Shown: positions 8,442 through 17,564 of the stretch, piece by piece | How positions within the stretch are numbered: position 1 is the stretch's first letter | Layout: each line of letters starts with the position of its first letter | Source: JAOABP01 sp964590395 | GTDB taxonomy: Bacteria > Hydrothermota > Tepidihabitantia > Tepidihabitantales > Tepidihabitantaceae | Reading direction: 5' to 3' | Length of the DNA stretch: 64,000 bases | Assembly: GCA_964590395.1 (NCBI GenBank) | Contig: CAZPVT010000030.1 | Coordinates: 278,942-342,941, forward strand | Position numbers and translations under genes: made by a program | Notes under the pieces: model-generated | What the model was told of the DNA's origin: nothing | The model's database searches: none | Seen by the model: only the letters and a program-made list of their open reading frames with translations

Positions 8442-9470
8442 CTAACTCTTTTCCGTATTAAAACCGATTTCTTTGAGCTCGTAGTACTTTGCTGCAATTA
8501 CCCCGGGTTTGGGTCGCAACCAGTCTAAATTTACTTTTTCCCCTTTTATCCAGGCGACAATTGCCCGGGGCAAATCCGCACCCGCAAGATGGGAAAATGG
8601 ATAACCCCCACCAAAACGGGGATTCATTTCTAACAACCAGCTGCGCGATCCGGACAGGAATATGTCGCAGTCAAGATTACCGATGTGTTTCAGGTGCTCG
8701 CTGATCTTTTGCCCTAATTTAAAAAGAACCGGCTCATCGACAGTTTCTGCCTTATCGGTCTCCCCTGCACGCATCGCAATCTTTTTTCGTATGAAAACGC
8801 CACAAAATTTGCCATTTAAATCGTTAACAACATCAATTCCGAATTCCTGACCTGTCAGTGCTTCTTGAATCAACACCCTGTTTTCCAATTGGCCAACATT
8901 AATTTTAGCCAAGACTGTTCTGGCGATACGCTTGTTAACCAATTGATAAGCTATCCCCAGTTCCTCCTCATCTTCAACGAATTCAATGCCGATGGAAGCA
9001 CTGCCCCACCGTGGTTTCACTACCAGGGGAAATGAAACTATGCCATTCTCAACCGCCTGCCGTGTCTCCTCCAATCTCAGGAATGTCCGTGGATAACCGA
9101 CCCCTGACCGGTAACAAAAGTCCGCGGTCCGCCATTTATCAAAGCAGATGTTAACCACCGTTTCGGAGGAGATTAACGGTACAGTACCAAAGGTGAGGAA
9201 CTCATCCCGATGCTCCGCCAATAGCGGTAATTCTAAATCGGTAGTGGGCACCACCAATTGAATCCGGTTAGCCCGGCACAGTTTCAGTAACTCGTTGATG
9301 TAATTAACATCATCAATGGAGGGCATAATAAAACCTCGGTCAGCCTCGTAGAGCGCAGGCGCGGTAGGATCCGCATCTCCAGCGTAGACCAAGCCGGTTG
9401 AACCGAGCGCCGCTTTGAAATATTTAATTAGATAATTTCTCCTTCCAGCACAGGTAATAATAACATTCAT
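8442..9470 (-). CDS. ATP-grasp ligase-like protein in glycan locus
   Basis: A 342-residue protein with a Rossmann-like N-terminus (MNVIITCAGRRNYLIKYF) and a carbamoyl-phosphate-synthase/PylC-type ATP-grasp domain. FPLVVKPRWGSASIGI near residue 148 is the ATP-binding loop and LEMNPRFGGGYPFS near 286 holds the metal-binding Asn/Arg. ATP-grasp enzymes join a carboxylate to an amine or thiol through an acyl-phosphate. Its stop and start overlap its neighbours by 4 bp or nearly so. Lying between a PLP amino-acid enzyme and a sugar aminotransferase, it could attach an amino acid to an amino sugar, which is inference. It is not related at motif level to the two TupA-like ATP-grasp proteins upstream. 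Confidence 0.75.
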   Translation of the reverse strand: MNVIITCAGRRNYLIKYFKAALGSTGLVYAGDADPTAPALYEADRGFIMPSIDDVNYINELLKLCRANRIQLVVPTTDLELPLLAEHRDEFLTFGTVPLISSETVVNICFDKWRTADFCYRSGVGYPRTFLRLEETRQAVENGIVSFPLVVKPRWGSASIGIEFVEDEEELGIAYQLVNKRIARTVLAKINVGQLENRVLIQEALTGQEFGIDVVNDLNGKFCGVFIRKKIAMRAGETDKAETVDEPVLFKLGQKISEHLKHIGNLDCDIFLSGSRSWLLEMNPRFGGGYPFSHLAGADLPRAIVAWIKGEKVNLDWLRPKPGVIAAKYYELKEIGFNTEKS

Positions 9471-10426
9471 AAATAACTTTCAATCGCCGTCTTCGCTGCT
9501 AAAAGATTAAACACCCCCCCGGTATGCCAGAATAATACCTTCGACCCCGGGGCAACTTCACCATTTTTGATCATAGCCAGCATCCCGTAAAAGGCTTTAC
9601 CCGTATAGGTAGGGTCTAAATAGACTCCCTCCTTCCGTGCGACAGAGGCGATAGTTCTCAGTATCTTCTGATTATATTTACCATATCCTCGCCCAACCCA
9701 ATCATCTCGAAAAATGATCTCTCCACCGCAGTATTGGATGTTAACTCTTGCCGCAAGCTCCCGGTACAACTCAGCGACAGCGACAATCCCCTTTTGATGC
9801 TGACGCGCAACCGATACCCCTACCACCCTCGTGTCCCATTGCAATTTTTTCACGCCTGCCAGTATTCCTGTCTGAGTTCCACCGGTCCCACTGGCAAGAA
9901 AGATGTAGTCAGGAATCCAGCGTCGTTTTTGACAGATTGGTGCCAGTTGCAGCATTGCTTCCCAATAAGCAAATGCCCCGGCCAAACAGTGTCCGCCACC
10001 AGGTAGCGCATACGGTTTATAGCCGTTTTTCTTAAGTGCCTTTAAAGTATCCATAATCGTCAGCGAAATTCTATCTGGGGTTGTGTAAATGATCTGTGCA
10101 CCGGATAATCTCATCAGTAGTTCGTTTCCTTGGGGGTGATGGAAATTTCCTTCACCGTGCAGGACCAGCACGCAAGGAACCCCCCGCGCTGCACATCCTA
10201 TGGCAACGACGCGACAATGATTGGATTGCGTACTACCTGTGGTTACTACTGCATCGTAACCATTTTTTTCAATTTCTTTGATTATATACAAAAATTTCCG
10301 CGCTTTGTTACCACCATAGTAGTATGGAAACAGGTCATCACGGATAACAGCCAAAGAAATCCCGTATTCCACCTTTAATCCGGACATTTCTTGAAATAAC
10401 GGCTTGAGCATTCGCTGTTCAACCAA
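9467..10426 (-). CDS. ACC deaminase / D-cysteine desulfhydrase-family PLP enzyme
   Basis: A fold-type II PLP protein of 319 residues. The TTG start at 10426 follows GGAGA at good spacing. YYGGNKARKF with PLP lysine K41 and TTGSTQSNHCR (about 72-82) are the family signatures, and a glycine-rich phosphate-binding loop (ASGTGGTQTG) is near residue 178. Family members deaminate 1-aminocyclopropane-1-carboxylate or remove sulfide from D-cysteine; some act on other D-amino acids. Its place inside a surface-glycan operon, overlapping the ATP-grasp gene by 4 bp and the phosphotransferase gene by 8 bp, suggests a role in supplying or modifying an amino-acid substituent rather than in catabolism. Confidence 0.82.
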   Translation of the reverse strand: MVEQRMLKPLFQEMSGLKVEYGISLAVIRDDLFPYYYGGNKARKFLYIIKEIEKNGYDAVVTTGSTQSNHCRVVAIGCAARGVPCVLVLHGEGNFHHPQGNELLMRLSGAQIIYTTPDRISLTIMDTLKALKKNGYKPYALPGGGHCLAGAFAYWEAMLQLAPICQKRRWIPDYIFLASGTGGTQTGILAGVKKLQWDTRVVGVSVARQHQKGIVAVAELYRELAARVNIQYCGGEIIFRDDWVGRGYGKYNQKILRTIASVARKEGVYLDPTYTGKAFYGMLAMIKNGEVAPGSKVLFWHTGGVFNLLAAKTAIESYL

Positions 10427-11048
10427 GGTTTTCTCCTCTCATTTCTTTTCGGTGGAGATCTAAATCACTGATATTTTGAAGTGCGACTCCCTCTTTTTTT
10501 AACACTTTCAGCACTGTTAATAATAAAATCTTGATGTCTAAGGCTAAAGACATATTTTTAACATATTGAACATCTAACTCTAACCGTTTATCCCAGTCAA
10601 CCAGATTTCGTCCTGACACCTGTGCTAAACCAGTGATCCCTGGTCGCACCGCATGGCGAAGCCTTTCTCGTGAGGAATAATATGGTAGATACTTAGTATA
10701 AAGCGGTCGCGGTCCAACTAAACTCATATCTCCTCTCAAAACATTCCAAAGTTCCGGCAGTTCATCTAAACTGGTTCTACGCAGAAGTGCACCGAGTTTC
10801 GTAAGTCGCGCCTCATCGGACAGAAGTTTCCCTTGTGTGGTCTGGACATTGCTCATGGTCCGGAACTTATAAATTGTGAACGGTCTCTCGTACAGTCCGG
10901 GTCGGATCTGTTTGAACAACACCGGTTTGCCCATCGTTAACCGGATTAGAATTGCCACGATTAACAACAACGGAGAGAAAATTATCAAACCGAAGACGGC
11001 ACCAACAACATCAATTACCCTTTTAAAGTGTCGATATACGAGATTCAT
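10419..11048 (-). CDS. Undecaprenyl-phosphate sugar phosphotransferase (PglC/WcaJ family)
   Basis: A 209-residue monotopic bacterial sugar transferase that moves a phospho-sugar from a UDP-sugar to undecaprenyl phosphate, the first membrane step of glycan assembly. One N-terminal re-entrant or membrane helix (about 10-35) is followed by the conserved KFRTM, LRRTSLDELPELWNVLRGDM and SLVGPRPL motifs, which contain the catalytic Asp-Glu pair. The length matches the small PglC-like class rather than the large WbaP class. It overlaps the WbuB-like transferase by 4 bp. Likely sugars are diNAcBac-like or HexNAc residues made by neighbouring genes. Confidence 0.93.
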   Translation of the reverse strand: MNLVYRHFKRVIDVVGAVFGLIIFSPLLLIVAILIRLTMGKPVLFKQIRPGLYERPFTIYKFRTMSNVQTTQGKLLSDEARLTKLGALLRRTSLDELPELWNVLRGDMSLVGPRPLYTKYLPYYSSRERLRHAVRPGITGLAQVSGRNLVDWDKRLELDVQYVKNMSLALDIKILLLTVLKVLKKEGVALQNISDLDLHRKEMRGENLG

Positions 11049-12283
11049 CGGGCTGCCCCCTCAATTAAACTCGCTAATTTGGGAATCACCTTCTGAGCGG
11101 TAAAATTTTCCAATGCGTAATGGCGGCCATTTAAACCCAGCTGGTTCAATTCCCGGCGCCGCTCGGGTAATTCTCTAAGCAGATTCGCTACCGCTACCGG
11201 GTCTTCGGGGGGCAAGACAAAACCGGCATTTGCCTCTCTGATAATCCGTGCCGCTTCGTTTAAACCGTTGACACTGGCGATTGTCGGCTTCGCAGAAACC
11301 ATATAGTAAACCAGTTTTGATGGTACCGCACTGACCGCCATATTGCCTGCTAGACTCAATAGCATTACATCCGCACCGGCCTGAACAACTGGAACTTGTT
11401 CGGGCAATAGTGGAGATATAACTTGGATGTTAGTCAGTTTATTCTTCTTGATCTCCTGTTCCAATTGTTTGCGTAATGAACCATCGCCAACCAGCATCAG
11501 TTTGATATCACTCCGGTCTTGAATCAACTTTGCCACCTCAATGTACATCATTAAACCTGCAGATAAAGTCAGCGTCCCTGCGAACATAGCAACAAAGGTA
11601 TCCGATGGGATATTATGAAGACGACGAAACTCATTGGGGTCAATCGGTGAATTAAATGCCGTTTCATCGATGTAATTGGGAACAACGTGGACTTTTTCTT
11701 GCGGTAAAAACCTGGTTTTAGTCAGATACTCTGCCATCCCGGGTGATAGTGTGGTAATATAACAACACCGTCGAAGATGAAAACGGTCTAACCAGAACAT
11801 AATCCGGGATAAAACATTTCTGCTGTTGATAATTCCTTTTTCTGTGAGTGACTCTGGATAAATATCAAGCACAGTTGCGACAATCGGAATCCGCCATAAT
11901 TTGAGGATCAGACTATTCATATTTTGCGCAAATATCCACCAGGTCTTCATAAACGCCACATCCGGTTTCCCATGGGTAATCAATTCAATTACCAATTGTA
12001 ATGACGATGATAATCCAAAGGAAACATTTTCCCAAAAACGAGAGAGCGGGGTCGAGCGTTTGGATATAAAATGATAGCTTCTGATAACTCTAACATTTTG
12101 CTCGTCTTTCACCGTGCACCACCGCATTCTAAACCCCGGGTATAATTTGCCCAAGGGACGGGTGGGAAACGGCGCGAAGACCGTTATCTTATACCCCCGA
12201 GTGGCAAAGTGCTTAACCAAATCAGGGATAAATATCGAGTTTTCTGGCGGATAAGAATAAGTAATGAGATAAATCTGTTTCAC
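11045..12283 (-). CDS. WbuB-like GT4 glycosyltransferase
   Basis: A 412-residue GT-B fold transferase resembling WbuB, which adds L-FucNAc during O-antigen synthesis. The N-terminal YSYPPENSI and HFATRGYKITVF segments are typical of this subgroup. The C-terminal domain has the donor-binding GDGSLRKQLE and an E-containing loop region of family GT4. The start is GTG at 12283, without a clear ribosome site. It sits directly after the three UDP-L-FucNAc genes and before the initiating phosphotransferase, which supports FucNAc transfer as the reaction. It probably acts on the inner face of the cytoplasmic membrane. Confidence 0.85.
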   Translation of the reverse strand: MKQIYLITYSYPPENSIFIPDLVKHFATRGYKITVFAPFPTRPLGKLYPGFRMRWCTVKDEQNVRVIRSYHFISKRSTPLSRFWENVSFGLSSSLQLVIELITHGKPDVAFMKTWWIFAQNMNSLILKLWRIPIVATVLDIYPESLTEKGIINSRNVLSRIMFWLDRFHLRRCCYITTLSPGMAEYLTKTRFLPQEKVHVVPNYIDETAFNSPIDPNEFRRLHNIPSDTFVAMFAGTLTLSAGLMMYIEVAKLIQDRSDIKLMLVGDGSLRKQLEQEIKKNKLTNIQVISPLLPEQVPVVQAGADVMLLSLAGNMAVSAVPSKLVYYMVSAKPTIASVNGLNEAARIIREANAGFVLPPEDPVAVANLLRELPERRRELNQLGLNGRHYALENFTAQKVIPKLASLIEGAAR

Positions 12284-12298
12284 CGGACAAGGGAGATT

Positions 12299-13432
12299 TC
12301 AAATCGAGATATGCCAGACATAGCGCTTCACATAATCGGTGTAACTCAAAATAATTCTCACCACCTTCTCCGAAACATTGGAAACACCGTAGTCAGCAAC
12401 GATACGCAGTGTTCTTGTTTCACCCCGTTTCTGAGAGCCAAGGATTTTTAAGCCCTGCTCGACTCTCTGCCAATTCATTCCGGTAATCATCACCGCCCCT
12501 TCTTCCATACCTTCGGGCCGTTCATGAGTCTGACGGATGTTGAGTGCTGGGAAGTTGAGAATTGACGATTCTTCGGTTATTGTTCCGCTATCAGAAAGAA
12601 CCGCACTGGCGTTCATCTGTAATTTAACATAATCCAAAAAGCCAAGGGGCTTAAGTAGATTAACCTGCGGTGGTAGTTTCACAGCGGAAGCAACCAACTT
12701 CTTGCGCGTTCGAGGGTGAGTAGAAACGATCACCGGTTTTTTAAAGGTATTGGATAAACCTCGTAGTATACGCACCAAACCGCTGAATTGTTGTTCGTCC
12801 TCAATATTCTCCTCGCGGTGGGAACTGATTAGAAAAAAACCTCGTTCCTGAAGGCACAACCGTTTTAACACATCCGATGCCTTAATCTTGTCCATATAGT
12901 AGTTTAGCACTTCGTACATTGGACTGCCGGTTTTGATTATCCGGTCAGCGGGAATACCCTCCCGCAGCAGATATTCTCGAGCGATGTCGCTATAGGGCAT
13001 ATTTATATCCGCGATATGATCAATTAGTCGACGGTTTATCTCTTCGGGCACGCGGTCATCAAAACAACGATTACCCGCCTCCATATGAAAAACCGGAACC
13101 TTATGACGTTTCGCCGGATAAGCCGCAAGACAACTATTCGTGTCACCGAGGACAAGTAACGCATCAGGGTGAACTTTCGCCAGAATTTCGTCGGTCCGGC
13201 AAATCACATTGCCAATGGTTTCGCAGGGCGTTTTTCCGGCAGCATTTAAAAAGAAATCTGGTTTACGAATCTCCAACTCTTGGAAAAATATTTCGTTTAA
13301 TTCGAAATCGTAGTTCTGACCGGTGTGGACAAGAATATGGTCGGTCTCCTGATCAAGACGGACGATGACCCGTGACAGACGGATAATTTCTGGTCGTGTT
13401 CCCACAACGGTCATAACCTTCAGTTTAGTCAA
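12299..13432 (-). CDS. fnlC: UDP-N-acetylglucosamine 2-epimerase family, FnlC/WbjD type
   Basis: A 377-residue non-hydrolysing 2-epimerase. The TTG start follows GGAGGTG, and the gene overlaps the fnlB-like gene by 8 bp. Motifs include VGTRPEIIRLS, FHMEAGNRCFDDRVPEE, SSHREEN and SDSGTITEESS. In UDP-L-FucNAc synthesis this enzyme carries out the last step, converting the talosamine derivative into UDP-N-acetyl-L-fucosamine. The immediate operon order fnlA-fnlB-fnlC is the known arrangement in FucNAc-containing O-antigen and capsule loci, and this assigns the subtype over the WecB-like paralogue at 28727-29851. Confidence 0.88.
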   Translation of the reverse strand: MTKLKVMTVVGTRPEIIRLSRVIVRLDQETDHILVHTGQNYDFELNEIFFQELEIRKPDFFLNAAGKTPCETIGNVICRTDEILAKVHPDALLVLGDTNSCLAAYPAKRHKVPVFHMEAGNRCFDDRVPEEINRRLIDHIADINMPYSDIAREYLLREGIPADRIIKTGSPMYEVLNYYMDKIKASDVLKRLCLQERGFFLISSHREENIEDEQQFSGLVRILRGLSNTFKKPVIVSTHPRTRKKLVASAVKLPPQVNLLKPLGFLDYVKLQMNASAVLSDSGTITEESSILNFPALNIRQTHERPEGMEEGAVMITGMNWQRVEQGLKILGSQKRGETRTLRIVADYGVSNVSEKVVRIILSYTDYVKRYVWHISI

Positions 13433-14552
13433 TTAGCACCTCCGCATGGTAGGTATCAGCAGCAGTGGGATCAAACGGTTCCGATGCCCAGAATAGCACA
13501 ATCATCTCCGATTGTCCGACATTCTCAATTGAGTGAGTATACCCTGGGGGAATATCAACGACCTGCGGATTTTTCCCTGATAGGTGATAAGTAAAAACCT
13601 CTTTGCCCAGAATATGCCGAAACCGAAGAATGGCTTCACCCTCAATAACACAAAACTTTTCTGCTTTGGTATGATGATAATGATTGCCGCGCGTAATACC
13701 GGGTTTGGTTCTGGAAACAAAAATCTGTCCCAAATGCTTTGACTTAAGTAACTCAACCAACATCCCCCGCTCATCGAGTTTGGGCACCAGTTCGTAAGCA
13801 AAGTCAGTATTATCTAAATATGTCAGATAGGTGGCATAGAGATACTTTGTAAACCGATCACTGAAATCGTGTAGCATCAAATTATCTCGGCTCGCCTTAA
13901 ATTCACGAATCTTCTCCGCTAAGGCACCAAGTGTAATCCGAAAGGTTGGCACTACTTGGCTCCGGATCACTCTTTCGGTGCCGCACCGATCGTCCTCAAC
14001 CGTCTTGAGAAAGGCTTTAATTACATCATCAATATAAACTAGTTCGATTTCGTGTGTCGGTTCGGAAATCGTGATATCGAGGTTATGGGCGATATTATAA
14101 CAGAAAGTCGCGACCACTGAATTATAATTCGGCCGACACCATTTGCCAAATACCCCGGGTAGTCGGAAAAGATAAACTACCGCGCCCGTGCGTTGCGCAT
14201 AATTCTGAAGTTCCTCTTCAGCTTTAAGTTTGCTGATCCCATAGGGATTGTTTAACTGTGCCTGAACCGATGAGGAAAATACGATTACCGGATAATGCTT
14301 GACTTCAATGAGCAACTCAACAATAGTTTTGGTCAAACCAATATTCACGGTTGCATACTCATCCGGATGCTGAGGGCGGTTGACACCCGCCAAATGAAAA
14401 ACGACCTCTGCGGCTTGTAAATGTTCTTTTAACTTTGCCGGTGGATCAGCGACTTCGTAAGTCGTAACTGTAAACACCTTCTGCTCCAAGAACGCAGTAA
14501 CGAGATTTTTCCCGATAAAACCATTTGAACCGGTAACCAGAATCTTCTTCAT
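13425..14552 (-). CDS. fnlB: NAD-dependent reductase with cupin domain, FnlB/WbjC type
   Basis: A 375-residue short-chain reductase that reduces the 4-keto sugar nucleotide in the second step of UDP-L-FucNAc synthesis. GSNGFIGKNL at the N-terminus binds NAD(P), and YGISK (about residue 103) gives the catalytic Tyr/Lys. The C-terminal quarter is a cupin-like beta barrel (GNHYHHTKAEKF, IPPGYTHSIENVG), as in Cap5F/WbjC. It overlaps fnlA by 4 bp and fnlC by 8 bp. The domain order and neighbours make this assignment firm. Confidence 0.92.
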   Translation of the reverse strand: MKKILVTGSNGFIGKNLVTAFLEQKVFTVTTYEVADPPAKLKEHLQAAEVVFHLAGVNRPQHPDEYATVNIGLTKTIVELLIEVKHYPVIVFSSSVQAQLNNPYGISKLKAEEELQNYAQRTGAVVYLFRLPGVFGKWCRPNYNSVVATFCYNIAHNLDITISEPTHEIELVYIDDVIKAFLKTVEDDRCGTERVIRSQVVPTFRITLGALAEKIREFKASRDNLMLHDFSDRFTKYLYATYLTYLDNTDFAYELVPKLDERGMLVELLKSKHLGQIFVSRTKPGITRGNHYHHTKAEKFCVIEGEAILRFRHILGKEVFTYHLSGKNPQVVDIPPGYTHSIENVGQSEMIVLFWASEPFDPTAADTYHAEVLID

Positions 14553-15574
14553 CGTCGAGGTGAAATTTTGTTCAACTCCTCCCGGACATAGTCAACTTGG
14601 AGTAATAGTTTAATCAGTTCATCTAAATCGAGTTTCGGTGCGTTATGGGAATTGTAATCTTCTTTGAGTGATATATCATACCTCCCTTCGGTAAAATATA
14701 AGCCGTAATTCAAATCCCGCGTATCAGGTACAATCCGGTAATAATCACCTAAATCTTCCGCCCGTGCCATCTCCTCACGAGTGAGCAAAGTCTCATATAA
14801 CTTTTCACCGTGCCTAGTGCCGATAATCTTGAGGGGATTGTTAGCTTTAAAAATTAACCTCAGTGCTTCGGCAAGTGTTCCGATTGTGGCCGCGGGAGAC
14901 TTGCGGACAAAAATGTCGCCTGGTTGACCATTTTCAAAGGCATAGAGAACAAGATCAATTGCCTGATCCATACTCATCATAAATCGGGTCATATTCGGAT
15001 CGGTTACGGTAAGTGGTCGTCCCTCCTTGATCTGCTCGATGAAAAGTGGTATCACTGAACCACGCGAAGCCATAACATTTCCATATCTGGTAGCGCAGAT
15101 TACGGTTTTTCCCGGATTAACAATCCGGGACTTTGCCACCATCAGTTTTTCCATTAGTGCCTTGGACATCCCCATCGCATTTATAGGATAAACCGCTTTG
15201 TCGGTACTGAGCAAAACAACTCGTTTCACGCTCATTGCCATGGCAGCATTCATAACATTTTCTGCGCCCAGCGCATTCGTCCGAATTGCTTCGAGGGGAT
15301 AAAATTCACACGACGGCACTTGTTTCAGGGCTGCAGCATGAAAGACATAGTCAACACCGTTCATCGCCGCTATTACACTGTCATATTCCCGCACATCGCC
15401 GATGTAGAACTTTAATTTGGGATTGGCATATTTTATCCGCATATCCTCTTGCTTCTTCTCATCTCTACTAAATACGCGAATCTCATTGACATCGGTCTGG
15501 AGAAAACGGTTTAAAACCGCGTTCCCGAATGAACCGGTGCCACCGGTGATCAGCAATTTCTGATCTTGAAACAT
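14549..15574 (-). CDS. fnlA: UDP-GlcNAc 4,6-dehydratase/5-epimerase, FnlA/WbjB/Cap5E type
   Basis: A 341-residue SDR enzyme that starts UDP-L-FucNAc synthesis from UDP-GlcNAc. GGTGSFGNAVL binds the nucleotide cofactor, and STDKAVYPINAMGMSKALME is the family active-site stretch, with Met in place of the usual Tyr as in Cap5E-type enzymes. The ATG at 15574 (MFQDQKLLITGG) is preferred over the in-frame ATG at 15601. The protein then begins at the normal place, and a promoter ends seven bases upstream, which suggests a leaderless message. It heads the fnlABC cassette. Confidence 0.92.
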   Translation of the reverse strand: MFQDQKLLITGGTGSFGNAVLNRFLQTDVNEIRVFSRDEKKQEDMRIKYANPKLKFYIGDVREYDSVIAAMNGVDYVFHAAALKQVPSCEFYPLEAIRTNALGAENVMNAAMAMSVKRVVLLSTDKAVYPINAMGMSKALMEKLMVAKSRIVNPGKTVICATRYGNVMASRGSVIPLFIEQIKEGRPLTVTDPNMTRFMMSMDQAIDLVLYAFENGQPGDIFVRKSPAATIGTLAEALRLIFKANNPLKIIGTRHGEKLYETLLTREEMARAEDLGDYYRIVPDTRDLNYGLYFTEGRYDISLKEDYNSHNAPKLDLDELIKLLLQVDYVREELNKISPRR

Positions 15575-15581
15575 ATTATAA

Positions 15582-15609
15582 ACTATACTCTCTTTATGCA
15601 TTTAGTCAA
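15582..15609 (-). promoter_or_regulatory. Probable leaderless promoter of fnlA
   Basis: TTGACT (15609-15604), a 16 bp spacer and TATAGT (15587-15582). Transcription is expected to start near 15575, at the ATG at 15574. Confidence 0.5.
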
Positions 15610-15624
15610 GAGCGCTAAGTAACT

Positions 15625-16770
15625 TTATGTTCTTGCCTTATCGATCAAAAAACGGATGAATTCAAATGTTTTGCTGGCAGTCCGCTGCCAAGTATAGACA
15701 AATGCCCGTTGGTAAGCATCCTTGGCACAACGAAACCGGAGTTCATCATCGGTTAACAATCTTTTGACTGCACAAACAATTGAGTTAGGATCTGCTGGCT
15801 CAAAGTACACTCCCGCTTCCCCCAAAATATCCTTCATTGGTCGACGATTAGAACAGGCAATGGGAAGTCCAGAAGTCATCGCCTCAAGGAGAATATTGGG
15901 AAAGTTCTCAACTGTTGAAGCAAATATAAACAGATCCGCCTCGTGGTATAAACGATGAATCTGGGAGTGGTGAACATAATCGGTTATTACTAACCAGTTC
16001 GGTTTCTTTAATTCCTGCAGTACCGGCTCAAACATCTTTTTGCCCAATCCTGACATCCGGCCTACGAGTTTAAGGGTAAAATTGATTTTGGTCTCCTTGC
16101 GCAGAATGTCTATGGCGCGTGCCACATTCCATTGAAACTTATACTCCAGAAAATCAGAAATATAAAGTAGGACTGGTTTTTCGGATAAAATCTTTTTCTT
16201 AGGTTGCTGACGGAACGTCTCAGCAATGCCGTGGGGAACTACGATACTCTCTTTGATTTTAGCACCGTTGTTTAAAACTACCTCTCTGGCGTATTCACTC
16301 AGAAATATTACGCCATCAGCCCGCTCAAACCAGCGGAGCAATGACCGATTCAACATCTCGAGACGCATCCGGTCAAACCGGTAGACTGGTATACGGCTTC
16401 TTTCCTCTCGAAGAAAGGGCTGTAGATTACGACACATCGCAATCTGAATTGGCAGATTCTTTCTTCCTTTCAGGACAAATCCATCAGGGGAAAAAAGCGC
16501 ATCCGGGGAAAGCATTTTAATTATCCGAGGTAAGTTAATATTCCGCCAAATATTGCGGTAAAATGGGTTTATCGGAATATGATTGTCAACAACGAATTCT
16601 ACCGCGTCATCAATGGAACCGAGGTCATTCTGTAGACCCCGACTGCCATGCACGAAGATTCGCATATCTTCTGGCACAACACCGTTACTTAAGATTCCTT
16701 TTAGATGTGTCAAATAACCTCCACTCCAGCGAGGAATGGTATGAATCAGGACTTTGGTCTTGTCCTTCAT
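15625..16770 (-). CDS. GT4-family glycosyltransferase
   Basis: A 381-residue GT-B transferase. The C-terminal domain has the GT4 donor signature VENFPNILLEAMTSGLPIACS (about 294-314) with the ExFxxxxLEAM-type core, followed by PADPNSIVCAVKRLL. The N-terminal acceptor domain has RWSGGYLTHL. It overlaps the deacetylase gene by 4 bp (ATGA). Sugar and linkage are not predictable. It probably extends the lipid-linked repeat unit at the cytoplasmic face of the inner membrane. Confidence 0.88.
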   Translation of the reverse strand: MKDKTKVLIHTIPRWSGGYLTHLKGILSNGVVPEDMRIFVHGSRGLQNDLGSIDDAVEFVVDNHIPINPFYRNIWRNINLPRIIKMLSPDALFSPDGFVLKGRKNLPIQIAMCRNLQPFLREERSRIPVYRFDRMRLEMLNRSLLRWFERADGVIFLSEYAREVVLNNGAKIKESIVVPHGIAETFRQQPKKKILSEKPVLLYISDFLEYKFQWNVARAIDILRKETKINFTLKLVGRMSGLGKKMFEPVLQELKKPNWLVITDYVHHSQIHRLYHEADLFIFASTVENFPNILLEAMTSGLPIACSNRRPMKDILGEAGVYFEPADPNSIVCAVKRLLTDDELRFRCAKDAYQRAFVYTWQRTASKTFEFIRFLIDKART

Positions 16771-17564
16771 GTATTGACTTTTAGCCGATGAATCAATCTC
16801 AGATAATCATACTGTCCCATTAATTTCTTTTTGAGATCGGTCAGCGAATCGTAGTGATAAATAACCTGACGGGGTAGTAAATATGGGTCGCTATTTGGTG
16901 TAACACAATCCCATTGGGTGGTAACCGCTTGTCGATACCCTTCTTCTTGAAGTATTTCCCGAGCATTAAGGGGCACCTCGCCATTGGGGAAGGCAAATGA
17001 AACCACTGGCTTACCGATCAAATCTTCTAACAGTTTCTTGCTGTCCCGTAACTCCTGCCGGACTTTCTTCCTGCCATCTCTTTTCATATAACGGTGCGAA
17101 AAACTATGGCTACCGATTTCCATTCCAGAATCGGCTAACGCTCGTATCTGACTCTTGGACATAATTTTTAACGCCGGATACAAACGATGCCTACGTTGGG
17201 GATCATCCGGGACATAACTGGTATCTTTTATCAATCCTGCCACGACAAAAAATGTGGCTCTTAATCCATATTCCTTTAATATCGGCAGTGCGATCTCTGC
17301 ATTATCAGCATACCCATCGTCAAAAGTAATCACTAAACAGTTATCAATCACCTCCTTGTTATACAGACGAGTTCCTAACTCCCCGATGGTTACCACATCT
17401 TTAGTACCATCAGCGATTAATTTCATCATCGAACGGAATACTTCCGGACGGGTGCCATAAGGATGCCTGGAATCTACACTATGGAAATAAATGATCCTCG
17501 CCCCGCGGATTTTAAACCAATGTCCGACAGTTAATAATAGTATTCTTTTAAGAAACTGCCTCAA
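16767..17564 (-). CDS. Polysaccharide deacetylase (NodB domain)
   Basis: A carbohydrate esterase family 4 protein that removes acetyl groups from N-acetylated sugars. The motifs are FDDGYADN near residue 85 (catalytic Asp and metal Asp) and SHSFSHRYM near residue 153 (the metal-binding HxxxH). FAFPNGE fits the later CE4 motif. I choose TTG at 17564, which overlaps the upstream stop as TTGA; a longer frame starts at TTG 17597, and neither has a good ribosome site. A hydrophobic N-terminus (LKRILLLTVGHWF) could anchor it in the membrane. It probably modifies the glycan made by this locus or its lipid-linked precursor. Confidence 0.87.
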   Translation of the reverse strand: MRQFLKRILLLTVGHWFKIRGARIIYFHSVDSRHPYGTRPEVFRSMMKLIADGTKDVVTIGELGTRLYNKEVIDNCLVITFDDGYADNAEIALPILKEYGLRATFFVVAGLIKDTSYVPDDPQRRHRLYPALKIMSKSQIRALADSGMEIGSHSFSHRYMKRDGRKKVRQELRDSKKLLEDLIGKPVVSFAFPNGEVPLNAREILQEEGYRQAVTTQWDCVTPNSDPYLLPRQVIYHYDSLTDLKKKLMGQYDYLRLIHRLKVNT

